Positions 1-11,661 of a DNA stretch of 64,000 bases are shown here, one piece after another. The translations under genes were made by a program, and so were the position numbers. Positions within the stretch are counted from its first letter, which is position 1, and each line of letters opens with the position of its first letter. The stretch lies in contig NC_133234.1 in the NCBI RefSeq assembly GCF_040436345.1, positions 9,238,446 through 9,302,445 on the forward strand, given 5' to 3'. This DNA is from Pagrus major. Lineage: Eukaryota > Chordata > Actinopteri > Spariformes > Sparidae. The notes beneath the pieces were generated by a model. The model did not search any database. It was given only the letters and a program-made list of their open reading frames with translations, and was not told where the DNA came from.

Positions 1-1998
1 ATTGAAGCAGCGCGACCTTTAAACACACCAGTGTTTTACTGAAGGGGATCCCAGTCCCAGCAGAGTCCTTTATCTCTCATGTAAGACACGGCGGTGTCAA
101 AGAGCCCGTTGTGATCCCCCTCAGGACCAGTAGGAGGTATTTTAATAGCTGTCTGACCCGTGGTGCCTCTAGCGTGCTGCCATCTCTCACAGGGAAACTA
201 TTGTGCCGCATCAGAAACAGAGAGAGCAGAGGAGACCCTGAAAATAAGTAAGGCGGTTCCTCCTCTGCTGCTATCGGCTCTCCTGAGGCTGAGATAACCA
301 TCTTCAGTTAAGACTCTGGACACTGTTTTGTGGTTTTAGCCATTGGCTTCTTTTGAGCTTAACGCTGGTAGTATCTTGCCATGCTGATTGGTTTGATTTT
401 GTTGAAGCTATTCAAAGGTGCAGAAAAGTATACTGGAATTTTTTTCCACTGAAGCACAGCCATCAGAATGGAGTTTTATTGCAGCAAATGATGGAACTGA
501 TGTACGGTATGGCCAGGGCCCACTCAGGTCAGTATTTCATGATGTATCTGTGAGAGGACCGGCACAGACACCGACAGCTAACATAACTGACCGTGGATGT
601 ATTGCACATCTGTGCAGCTCACCGGCAGCAGCCACGAACATGTTTCCGTGCTTAAGGTGAAACAGTTATAGCATGTGTTTTATCAACAACAAAAAATCCA
701 TTAATATCAATGGAATCGTCGCAATTAGTGGATTCGCTCATAGAGGTGGCGAGGTAAATTAAACAAAGCTATATTTTTTTACGTCAGGTTCAGCTTTGGT
801 GAACTTCTTGACAGAGTGCTGAAGCTATCATAGCTCACGCTGTGTTGCGTCAAGAACTTTTATTCAAGACAGATATTTTATGGAACAGATGTTATCAGCC
901 CACCGGCTATGTTCACCAACTAACCCTGGGAGTTGTCACTACAACAAAAAGCTGCAAGCAATGCAAATTTGGCATGGTTCAATTTTACTCTGCTACTACC
1001 TGGTGCCACGTGTCAGTGTTGCTAGTGATTTTTATTAGTTCATTTAAACATAAAAAACATCCATACAGCTCATCTGGGGTAATCCAAGTCTCTGGAAGCC
1101 CCGAGAGCCCAAGTTGTGGACATAGAAGTTATTTACACACTAGTTTAAGCTGAAATCTTCACGTTAGCTGCTAAGCCAAAATCGTTAGTGCACACCCCAT
1201 CTGAAGTGAGTGCACGATGTAAATTACGTCATTTTAAATCAATTTGAGATCTCAAGGTTTTACAGAAATTTGGATAATGCGGGACGAGCTGTATGGAGCC
1301 ATTTAATCTTCATGTTCTGTGGATTCTTTTACATTTTAAAACAAGTCCCCGTCTACTTCTGTTGTTTAGGAGAATGCTGCAGCTCTGTTTTGGTGTGTAG
1401 CTCCAGAAATGTTTTGTGGATTACGAAACTCCACTCGACTTTCCATCAGCATGGAGGAAGTGAGTAGATAATGACTGAATTTTCATTTTTGGGTGAACTT
1501 TTCCTTTAAACTTTGCAGCTTGAAAAGCTTAAAACCTCAGAGGACCTTTGAATTTCTTTGATTAGCCACACTATACCTGATCCCCTCACATGTCTCCCTC
1601 TCTCTTCCTGTCAGTGATGGAGTATTTACAGCACAGATTTCATCTTCTAACGTGAAGCTCTTCTGCTCTGTTCTTAACTTTGCTGTTGATCAAAACTCGT
1701 CAGCGGTTCACCTTCACAAAGCTGCGTGTCTCTCGTTGGCTGTGCGCTCCGAGGCGTCACCATCTGTCATCCAGCAGCAGGGCTTCATGCATGCGTCCTC
1801 CCCCATCTCTCCTCCCATTGCAGAAACAGCTGTAGACCGTGAACCGTGGAGTGCGGGTCTGACACGGATTACCTGGATACCGGCTTGAAGTCTGGGTGGG
1901 CATCAACCAGCGGGGAACAGAAAGGCAGCGCGTCTTTGAGTCTTTTTGTTTTAGGAAACTTTCTCTTTTTAATGGAATCATTTCCTAGAAGTTCAACC
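1..1998. other. 5' flank of gdf10 (no gene seen)
   Basis: No open frame here resembles a known protein and none is bounded by convincing splice sites. The stretch should hold the gdf10 promoter and 5' untranslated region, but I see no clear TATA box and cannot place the transcription start. The frame of gdf10 exon 1 stays open upstream of the chosen start (to an ATG at 1846 and another at 1972), which is expected by chance in a 5' UTR and is not evidence of coding. Confidence 0.6.
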
Positions 1999-4900
1999 AT
2001 GGCGAGCCGGCTTTTTCACACTCTGCACTTATTACTGATTCTGGAGTCGAGCTGGGGTAAACTGGTGTCTGAGGATCTCGGTGAAGCCGCGCGTCAAGGT
2101 GCCGATGTGCCACCGGCTGTGGAGGAGCGCGTCTTTGCGCACGGAAGCGCCAACCGGGACATGGTCTCCATCAACATGTTTAAAGTGTATGAGAAGTACA
2201 GTAAAGAGCCACTGCAGAGCCAGAGGGACGGAAACACCGTGAGGAGCTTTAAAGCTGTCCCGAGTGAGTTTATAATACTTTTACTGCTGGAAGTCTAATT
2301 TTCATTTTGTGTCAATATACATAAATTATTGTGTGTAAATGACTCTCTGTTTGTTTAAAGATCCTACAGGTTTCTTCAAGTTATTGGTAATAAATAAACA
2401 AATCAATATTGACTGAGCATTTTGTTTAAAATTATTAATTAAATTACATTTTCTATCCTTTTAATTTGGTTCATTTGTACTTTTGAAGCTGTTTTTTGTG
2501 CCACTAAAGTCATAATAATGAACCTAATACTCAGTTGGTGCTCATTCTGAAACATCACAGCTTCTAGAAAACAGACGAAATGTTTCTTTCCAAAAATGAA
2601 AAGAGTAAAAATGAACCATTGTAATAACCTGTTCTTCTACTCTAACAATGTATTGTCCTATAACTTAAAGGGGAACTATGTAGTTTTGGAGGAGAAGTTC
2701 AAACTCAGAATTTTAATATTTACAAAATTAATGAGGTAATAATACAAACATTCAAATACAAATATTTCTCTTTTCCTTAACTGAATAAACAAGCTGTTCT
2801 CAGAGGAAAATAAGGTCCCCAGAACACTGTTTGAAGCTAGAAAGGTGGCAGGGTCCACCACATATAAACAAAGTAAAACAGTATCAAACTGTGTTGTCCT
2901 TTAAAGGAGCACTATGTAGTTTTTTGGGGGAGGAGAAATTTAAATTAGAAGCTAAAGATCTTCACAAACTGATTTATTATGCCTAAAAAAACACTCTTTG
3001 TTTTCATGACTGAATAAACTGAATAAACAAACTGACCTTAAAGGACAACACAATTTCATGCTGTTTTGCTTTGTTTATATGTGGTGGACCCTGCCACCTT
3101 TCTAGCTTCAAACAGTGTTCTGGGGACCTTATTTTCCTCTGAGAACAGCTTGTTTATTTTAGTTTGTATTATTACCTCAATAATATTGTAAATATTAAAA
3201 TTCTGACTTTGAATTTTCTTCTGCAAAACCACATAGTGCCCCTTTAAGGTAAGTCAGTCAGTTAGTGTAGTTTGTTTAGGCATAACAACAAACAATCAAT
3301 GCAGATCTTTCTCTGTGATTAAAATTTCTTCCACAAAACTACATAGTTCACCTTTAAAACAGTTTTTAATGTTAATTACCGTTGAATGAAACTCAAGATT
3401 TATGCCTTTTAATGTGTTCCCTCACTTTTGTTTTCTCACTTCTACTTATTGTTGTTGCACGTTTCATCACAGATGGACCTTTTACATACATGAAAAAGCA
3501 GAAAGTTCACATTAAACTTAAAAAAAAAAATCCTATCTTGTGCACAAATAATGGCAAAAAATGCCTCATCTTAATTATTTCATCCATGTGACGTCCTGAA
3601 GATGTTAAACACAGGTGTTTTGTCAATCACACAGCTGCTCTCGGGCTCCTTTGTGCCAAACATCTTCCCCTCTCTACTCTGTCAGTGTTGTGATTCAGTG
3701 ATCTGGGGGACTCTAAGTCTCGAGCCCTGTTAGTTATCCGGTAGCTGCAACAGCCTAGGTGTTAGACAAGAGCTTATTATCACACTCAGACACCGGCTGC
3801 ACAGCAGAAAAGCCTCAGAGGAGCTCTTTCTCCTATAAGCATTTCCATATGGCTGCGACGGACCTACTGGACCGACCCAATGTTTGTCTTTCAGGCTGTG
3901 GTGGAAGTGTGCGAGACGAGGTTGAACTTGAAGAGCACAGCGATCTCAGGATGAGGCTTTTGGTCGTGCGTGAGGGAAAGGCACTTGAGCTTAATATTTT
4001 CCACGTTGCTGCTCATGTTGGTCAGATGTGTTGAGCAACATTTTGTGGAAGATTTATTGGAGGGTCTTATTTGTGTCTGTCAGACATGCCAGAGTGAGAT
4101 GATGGAGACAAAACATCTGTGTTTGAACCAACAAGCACATCACTTTTTTGAGTCCTTTTTAAAGCCAGTAGATCAGATAGAAAAAGCATAAAGACAGGAT
4201 GAAAACAGGCTGTTTTTCTCAGTTCTTTAACATGACGAACTTTGTTTTCTACTCGATCGACTCATTCTCCTTCTAATGTCTTTTCCCCAGGAGTCGTCCA
4301 CGGCAAAGACGTGTTCCAGTTCAACCTGTCGTCCATCCAAGATTCAGAACTCATCCTCTCCGCCTCTTTTCATTACCTCTACAAGCGCCCTCGCCACAAC
4401 CAGCGATCGTGGCGTTTCCGAAGGCCTCGCCACCCATCCGGCGGCCTCCAGCATCCCTATCCGACCTCCCCGCAGCTCCTCTTCCATGGATCGTCCCCAA
4501 ACTCAGCTTTTGCAGCACCGCTGGGAAACATAACTCTGGCTCCTTTCAAGAAAGGCTCTTGGCAAACGAGGGATGTAACGGCGGTGATGAAACACGCCAG
4601 GGATGTTAAAGAGCTCGTGGTCACCGTGGAGTTTGATATGGGGTTCGGGACCAGTCGGGTGCAGCAGAGGAGTCCTCACGGCCAAGAGCGCCTCTCTCCC
4701 GCCAACCTGCCGTACATCTTGTTATACGCTGACGATCGAGCTATAGATGAGCCGAACAGCGTGGCCATGTCGCTCCAGCGGTACGGTTCCTTCCCTGTGG
4801 CGGAGGATGCATCCCCCTCAGCCTCAAGGATCCGGAGGGAGCTTCATCTCCAGATCCAAACCAACGACATCCCGGAGGTCCAGTACAACACCTTGAAGAA

Positions 4901-6775
4901 CCACGAACTGTGGCAGAACACGTATTTCCCAGCCAAAGCCAAAGCGGCAGTGAAACCGGGGAGGAAGCAGGGTCAGGAGAACCACGAGGGCCTGAGCAAG
5001 CCCCAGGTGCTGAGCTTCGACGAGAGGACAATGAAAAAGGCCAGGAGGAGACAGTGGAGCGAGCCCAGGGTGTGCTCCAGGCGCTACCTCAGGGTGGACT
5101 TCGCTGACATCGGCTGGAGCGAGTGGGTTTTGGCACCAAAGTCTTTTGATGCCTACTACTGCGCCGGGACCTGTGGATTCCCTATTCCTAAAGTGAGTCA
5201 GAGAATAATGCAGACAACACAGACCCTGCTCATGCACCACTGATGTGTCTGTCAGGGTTATATAACTGAAACTGCTGAAGATACAGTTGCATGTCTTGTA
5301 ATATGTAATGATTTTGTAGTATATTTTATTGTATTTTTAAATGGAGTCTTTTCTTTTAGACTGAATTGTGAACTGAGACAAGTAAAGACTTTAAAGATGA
5401 GTGCTGTATGTGACAGATTTGATTATAATTCATTACTACACAGACTGAAAACTAGAGCATGGATGAGTGCACATGAAAAGGAAAAGGCAAATATAATGAA
5501 AACTTAGTACACAACAAAATATATTTAATTCATACATTCTTTTACACTTCTTGGTGACTTTTTCACTTCATGTGAAGTGGAGCCTGACCACTATTGGATT
5601 TTTAGGGCTGATACTGATATTAGAGAGTAAGAAATTCCAATATCTAAACATCAGTCGACATTTTTTTGTAATTATCCCTCAAATCACGCTTGTGGTAAAG
5701 ATATGTTACTGAGACAGGGTACTTAACAGTTTTACAATAAACTTTATTATCTAAAATGTCAGTGCACTAAAACAGTGAACTTTATTGGAGTTTATTAATT
5801 ATAAAATTACCCAAAGCATCTTTTAATGCATTATGTTAAGTATGAAATAAAAACTTTGCATATTAGACAACAATATGCAAATATATCTGTGACAGGCCAA
5901 TATCAGCCAATAATATCGGCCAACCAATATGTATAGGTCTGGCTCTGAGGAAAATATAAATCTTTTAAAGCATCAGTTGGCATTGCACAACCCGACCCAA
6001 ACAACAGACAGGTTAAAAGTTTACACTTCTTTGTGTTGCAACTTTAAATTTTTTCACATTAAATTTTCTGCTTCGCTCTCGTCACAATGCTGTGCTTATA
6101 CTCTGGTAAGGTTTAGGCACAAAAACCACTTGGTTAGGACAGGGTTAGTGTCACGCTTACAAATGCCAAACCACACAGACTCGAACTGTGGTCGCTGGCT
6201 TCCCAGCCTCGGGTAATATGGACATGATATGACAAGTTTGGTGCAAATGTCAATATGATACAAAGCCTATGACACGTACATTTGGATGTATTAGTGGTTT
6301 TCAGAAACATTTTCTGCTAGCATTTTATCTTGGCAACTGGGCAGCTTTAGAGCCAGACCAATACTTGATTTATGGGGTCAATGCCGGTATATATATATAT
6401 AAACACACACACTTTTGGCAGTGATCCCTCAAATATGGTTACAAAAATATCTAATGAAAGCAGGATATTCAGTTTAACAATATCCTAAATTAATTCTGTC
6501 GGGCAGACTTTCTTTGGCATCTTTTGTTTTGTACACTGAGATGTATTAACATTAATCCCTTTCACTGTCACTCCTTCCCTTAGGTGGTGCGTCCTTCCAA
6601 TCACGCCACCATCCAGAGCATCGTCAGAGCTGTGGGGATCGTCCCGGGTGTCCCTGAGCCGTGCTGCGTCCCGGAGAAGATGAGTCCCCTCAGCGTTCTC
6701 TTCCTCGACCCAACTAGGAATATGGTGCTGAAGGTTTACCCCGGCATGTCTGTGGATACCTGCGCCTGTCGATAG
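1999..6775 (+). CDS. gdf10: Growth differentiation factor 10 (BMP3b), three coding exons
   Basis: Coding exons are 1999-2263, 4291-5192 and 6584-6775 (stop TAG), with GT-AG introns and phases 1 and 0, giving 452 residues, close to the mammalian length. The start at 1999 has a strong context (caaccATGg) and is followed by a hydrophobic signal peptide (about residues 1-21, [14 protein letters not shown]); an in-frame ATG at 1972 is weaker. The propeptide carries potential N-glycosylation sites (NLSS, NITL). A basic run (KKARRR) precedes the mature ligand, which begins QWSEPRVC and has the seven-cysteine TGF-beta knot, including CAGTC, PEPCCVP and the terminal CACR. The QW-EPRVC start and the split of the mature domain after the PK of FPIPK are typical of the BMP3/GDF10 subgroup; linkage to gdf2 and rbp3 makes it GDF10 rather than BMP3. 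It encodes a secreted ligand of the TGF-beta superfamily. Teleosts often keep two copies; this is probably the b copy, which is inference. Confidence 0.95.
2665..3357 (-). mobile_element. TTAA-flanked MITE (outer copy A), interrupted by copy B
   Basis: Element A begins after TTAA at 2665-2668 and ends before TTAA at 3354-3357. Its inverted ends read AGGGGAACTATGTAGTTTTG on the left and, as reverse complement, AGGTGAACTATGTAGTTTTG on the right. Without the insert at 2905-3247 it is about 346 bp long. It is in the opposite orientation to copy B. No transposase frame is present. The TTAA target and short inverted ends fit a non-autonomous piggyBac-like MITE; the superfamily is inferred. It lies in gdf10 intron 1. 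Confidence 0.82.
2901..3247 (+). mobile_element. TTAA-flanked MITE (inner copy B) nested in copy A
   Basis: The 339-bp core 2905-3243 is flanked by TTAA at 2901-2904 and 3244-3247. Its ends are AGGAGCACTATGTAG on the left and, as reverse complement, AGGGGCACTATGTGG on the right. Its body matches the reverse complement of copy A over most of its length, for example the segment with GGACCCTGCCACCTTTCTAG. Removing B and one TTAA restores a continuous copy A (gtgttgtcctttaaggtaag), which directly shows the insertion. Confidence 0.85.
5580..5946. repeat. MITE-like repeat with GAGCC-GACC inverted ends
   Basis: The stretch begins GAGCCTGACCACTATTGGAT and ends, read as reverse complement, GAGCCAGACCTATACATATT, so it has imperfect inverted ends. 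Its interior contains the 'ggccaatatcagcc...atcggccaa' motif seen widely in fish interspersed repeats (from memory). It carries no coding frame. It lies in gdf10 intron 2. A related partial copy follows at about 6349-6480. Confidence 0.6.
6103..6215. repeat. Dispersed fish repeat fragment (TTAGGCACAAAAACC type)
   Basis: The stretch contains ggtttaggcacaaaaaccac followed by ttggttaggacagggttag and a tRNA-promoter-like tail (ctcgaactgtggtcgct). I recognise this wording from repeats common in percomorph genomes but cannot assign a family. It is not a functional tRNA gene because no cloverleaf can be formed from the visible sequence. Confidence 0.35.
6349..6480. repeat. Partial second copy of the GAGCC-GACC repeat with (TA/CA) tract
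   Basis: The segment starts tagagccagaccaatacttg and later contains atccctcaaatatggttac, which parallels attatccctcaaatcacgct at about 5674-5693 in the first copy. A short TA/CA microsatellite at about 6390-6412 interrupts it. The right end is not clear, so this is a truncated or decayed copy. Confidence 0.45.
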
Positions 6776-9700
6776 GGCCGGAGCCACCGGGACAGGCGAT
6801 CAGTAGAGATAAAAGATTACGAGGAGGACGTAGATGTAGACTCGGCAGATATAAGGAGGGCATTTCCACATCGGGGAGGACAGTAATGATGAGGACAGCT
6901 GAGGATAAACTGATACAACTCTAGGTCTGGAGTCTCGATTGAGAACTCTCTTCTGAGTCTTGGACTGGTCTTGGTCCATCGGATGTGACTCCATTTTTTT
7001 CCTGTTTATCTAACAATTTTAATAAATGTGTTTTCCTCCACACTGCATGTATCTAAAAGCAGTTTTGAGTCATGGTCCTAAATTTTCTATGTATTACTGG
7101 ACGTTGAAGTAAAAGTACAAAAATCCTACCGGTGGATCTTCATCTCTGTTGACCCTTCTCTTCTTTTTCAGCACATTTCCACTTTTATAAAGTGATTTTT
7201 TTTGCCTGTATTAATATTAGACAAGAAGACTTGACTTGTCCTGGACTCAGACCTGGTTTTGGATTTGGTAATAACATGACCAGGCTCAATTTCAACAGTT
7301 TCTGATAGCTGATCTGGCATCAGTATCTTCTGTTGCCCGTCCCTGTCTCAAGGATTCAACAGAATATTGGACAAACTGCACACTGACTCACAGACTCAGG
7401 AGGGTCGAAGGGACACATCCTGCAAAATTAATCAGTCCTTGTCGTGTAAATACTGTAGTTACTAATGCCAACTAAATGGTACTTATTCTCAAGTGATGTG
7501 TCTCACAGAGTGTCAAACGTTGTCATTGAATACCTCCCGTATATTAGCAAGAAATGTTAATCATGCATGAGAGGTCATTTTGTCTTTGAACTACATTTCA
7601 ATAGTCATTTGTTTATATCTTGTATATAATAAGATTTAATGTCCTACAAGCATTGAGTCGCTTGTGTCTGCTGCATGTTACAGCACGGAGGGAAAAACGG
7701 TGCGTTGCTGCCACCTGCTGTGCATTCTGGGAAAGTTTAAGGGACTATAAACATTTTGAAGGAGACAGTTGTAGTTCTTCCTGTGGCCATTCAATGTTTC
7801 CCTTTCTTACATGAATACTGCTTATCAAAGGTGACATGTACAGTTTGTAATAATAGTGGATTTCCATAGTAATTAATAAGGGATAAATGTATCCAACCTT
7901 GTAACTGTATGGCTAAAAGTGTATTTGAATAGTTGTGTGATGTGTGGTTTAACATATCATGAACATAATGTATGCCTGGTAAGGAAATAAACTGAATTGT
8001 ACATACGGTCAGAGATAATTGCTTACTTTCTTAGGTTTTATAGACAGTATATAAAGCATATGCCTAGACATATACCTGCCCATACATATACATTAAATAG
8101 AACCTGTTAGATTAGATTTCATATATATTTTATTTAAATTTAAGCTGATATCTCTGTTTATTTATGTATAATACTAATCTTGAAAATAACAGGTACTGGC
8201 CAGTCAAATGTGTAGAGTATGATAATGGTCCCTCGTCTGTCAAAGCTACAATTAAGAAGTCTGGAAAACCTGTAGTGAAATTTGATTATATTAAACTTCA
8301 TTTCTTCACATGAAGGCAGTAATGTAATGTTTCTGAGTCCACCTGAAAGCCGCGCTAATCAGTATTATCAACAAATGGATCAGATGACTCTGGGAAAAGA
8401 TAAATCAATTACTATGAAGTGTTTTTAGCACCGTTCAGCACGTTGTTTTGGTTTTGGTTGCCTCTGACTAATCTCATCAACAGGCATTTCTTTACAGCAA
8501 AAAACTCAAACCCACTTTAGATCACTTTCCATAAATATTCTTTGGGTTTTCGACAAATAAACGCTGTTGAGATGCCTGATCAAACCTCTTGGTCAACTGG
8601 AATAAGTCACATTACGTTCACTAGTTAACCTACAAGCTACTCCTCATTTTTATTCCTATTTGAAGCCAATAAACACATGAGCTTTGTTTGTATTTTTTTT
8701 CTTTATTGAGATATGTTCCCTTACACTGCTAATTGACCATTTTCACATGGCGGCCATTTCCCTCTGACATCACGCTCAGGGTAGGAAGCTCAAATAAACA
8801 TAGGCAATGTGACAAATTGTTTAATTCACCATGTTGTCATTGATCAGCACCATTAAAGGATAGTAATTATCATTTTATTGTGGCATCGGGCCATATGTCA
8901 AGGTAAAACAACATTTTTGATGACCAATTAGCTTCAAACAGCTAGCGTTAGCATCCAACCACTTCCTAGCTGACATAACCTCTTGATGGTGTTACACAAT
9001 ACGACAGGAGAGCAGCATATTATTTCTAAAATTATCATCAACAACCGTCTTGGACACATTTATTTAAACCTGGAACTAAAGCACTGGATAATCAAAGGGT
9101 AATGTTAGCGAGGAAGAGGTTGAATGCTAACGTTAGCGAACAGGTTATCAAATTATTCTACCTTAAAATATCACTGATGTGCTTCCAAAATTCCGCTATC
9201 CATCATCATTTCAGCTGCTGATCAAACAGAATGATTATAATTTGTAAGATTTCCTACATATATACGTAGAAAAAGCACCATAGTTTCCCATCATTTGGCT
9301 TTCACAGAATTAGATTGGTAAGTAGTGTGATTTACATTTTTGGCGAAAGTCGTTTTGTAATAACTAATGAATGTGTACAGGTAAGGTATTCGTATTTATG
9401 ACATTGGTGTATGAATAAATTGCAATCCGTAACTGTTGGGTGCCAAATTGCAAAAAAATACAGATTCTTGATGGTCTAAATGTAGTTTTAAAGCCTTGTG
9501 AACCCTGATATGAATATCACTTGAGGGAGCACTTGGATACATCTGCATTTCCTGACTTGAAAAAAGAAAAATGTTGTGTTAAATATTGGAATCAAACAAA
9601 GGTCATTACCTGTCCTAGTATAATATTGACATATCAGCCACCAAAAACCATGGGTTATTGGCCAAACTCTCATTTAATTTCATCGTTTTTTCCTGCATAT

Positions 9701-11661
9701 TTTCCGACCCAGTAATTTGGCCTACAGTGATACGACCACAGATCTTTGTCAGTCCACTTCACCCTGCTGTGTTTGTTTCCCTCCTGCATGCTTACATTAT
9801 TTGCTGTATCCATGCCAGTAGATTTTGTCGTCGCCTTTCATCACTGATTGACTCTATAGAAAGGAACGCTTAAAAGGGCCGCAATGAAAGCATTTTTATG
9901 AAACCCAGCATGAACCAAGTACTGAGTGACTGCATGGGTGAAATTCCAAGATAGGCCGGACTCGGGCCAACGTCCCCAGACTCATTGGCTTGTGGTTCGG
10001 GCTCAGACCCCCCACAGGAACAAGGGACAGATCTCATCATCCATCCAGGGCATGCTGGATGTTATGGTGGAGACCACCACCATCATGTCCTTTGTTCCAT
10101 TTGCCAGTGGTGTGAAATGAGCTCTCATGCCTATCAGATTTTATAGATTCAGTCCATGAGCGTTTTCCCACGTGTTGTTCCGAACACTCTGTGTCTGCTT
10201 GTTCATCTTAAGTGAATCTGTAAGTGAATTGCAAAGGGAGTGACGTATTCTATCTTTCTTGTTTGCTTGGAAGAAAGATTAGGTAGTTAGTCATAGACAC
10301 CCAAATCTTCTTTCGGAAAGTCCAAGGAGAAATCTGAGAGTACGACTCATACTGCTTGACCGACGGGGTGGTCTCTGAGAAGTGCTGTGAGGAAAAAAGA
10401 CAAAACTTTTACGTGTTTCCTGACCACAAGTATATCTTTTTCATTTTAATTGTGACAAATCTATACTGTAAGTTGGAACACGCAGTTAGACAGAACATAC
10501 AGTGAGTCATAACAGAGTTAAGGCAGAGCAAATTCCCCATATCATGAAATACCTAATCATGAATAGTTTTGAATAGTAACTGAAAAGTAGAGAGAGGACT
10601 GCTGCTGCTCTCATGAGTTCACTAAATTAAATACCTCCTCACCATCAGAGAACAATGAAGGGAGACATCCCTGGAGCAACATCAGCTTCAAAGTCTCATT
10701 ATCCATCTGGAATAATAAACTAGTCAGCAAAGCTTTTTATATAAATTGTAATGTTGCTATACTGTAAAACATTTCCTTCCATTTTAGGCGACAGCCAACT
10801 CTTTGTAGCTGCTGGCAACAATTCAAAATACAGAACAGAACTGCTTGATGGCAGTGACCACTTGATGTCTGAAATCACCTGTAGCTTACATAGAAAGCCG
10901 ATGTCACACCCCCTCCGGTGGACCTCATGTGATCTTATTTGGGAAAGATATGTATGGAAGTGAATAGAGAGAGACAAATAGGTTACCCTCTGTCCTTCGA
11001 CCCTTTCAGTTTAAGCGGTGGTCAACAGCATTGCCTAAGTTCAATAAATTTGATTGGCTCCACTTGGCACAACACATAAATCTACGTAGAATATTATCTT
11101 CTTGATCACTGCTGTTAAAGGGATCAAAGTCATAGGTTTTGATCACACTTTGGTATCTTGAACATGACGTGATCTGCGAGTGTAAAATGGCTGGAAACAC
11201 TAATGTGTAATAAATATGTTGCAATGATGGCGGTGAAGAATGCAATGTGCTGTTTTGTTCCTTTTAAGTGTTTTGTTTCCACTGAACTCAACAGTTTCAC
11301 CCTCAAGCTGGGGAACGGCATTTGATGGAAATGTCTGCTTTTCAGTAACCTCACAGTTTCCAGTGCCTCCCTCATTATCGCAGTCAAGTGTTTACAGTGT
11401 CTTCATTAGCAGCCAGCCCTCTAATGATAACAAAGCTTAAAAGAAGGCATCAATGGCAGTGATAAGCATGGCCAAGCTACTATTTTGGTTGACACAAGTC
11501 CCCCTGTTTACTCTGGGAGCATGGGAGCGGACATCAGGACTGTGGCCCTCACACTGGGGAGCTCCATTTTCAAACCTTGCCATCGCAAAGTCTATTCTCA
11601 GGCCCGGGAAGAAGGTAAAGTTTATGCCAGCTCAGTGGCTTAGGAGGAATCTCATTTCAGA
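6776..11661. other. gdf10-gdf2 intergenic region
   Basis: After the gdf10 3' UTR this region is AT-rich and holds only short open frames with no recognisable domain. It must contain the gdf2 promoter and any 5' non-coding exon of gdf2, neither of which I can place. No complete transposon was recognised. Confidence 0.5.
7021..7026 (+). promoter_or_regulatory. Candidate gdf10 polyadenylation signal AATAAA
   Basis: AATAAA lies 246 bp after the gdf10 stop codon. A second AATAAA at 7986-7991 could serve a longer 3' UTR. Which is used cannot be told from the sequence. Confidence 0.5.

Noticed and set aside
1846-2298. Longer N terminus for gdf10 starting at the in-frame ATG at 1846 or 1972
   Set aside because: The ATG at 1999 has a near-ideal context and is directly followed by a signal peptide; the upstream extension contains no feature of the family and would bury the signal sequence.
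6140-6215. Possible tRNA gene because of a B-box-like tail
   Set aside because: No matching acceptor stem, anticodon arm or A box could be formed; it is better explained as part of a dispersed repeat.
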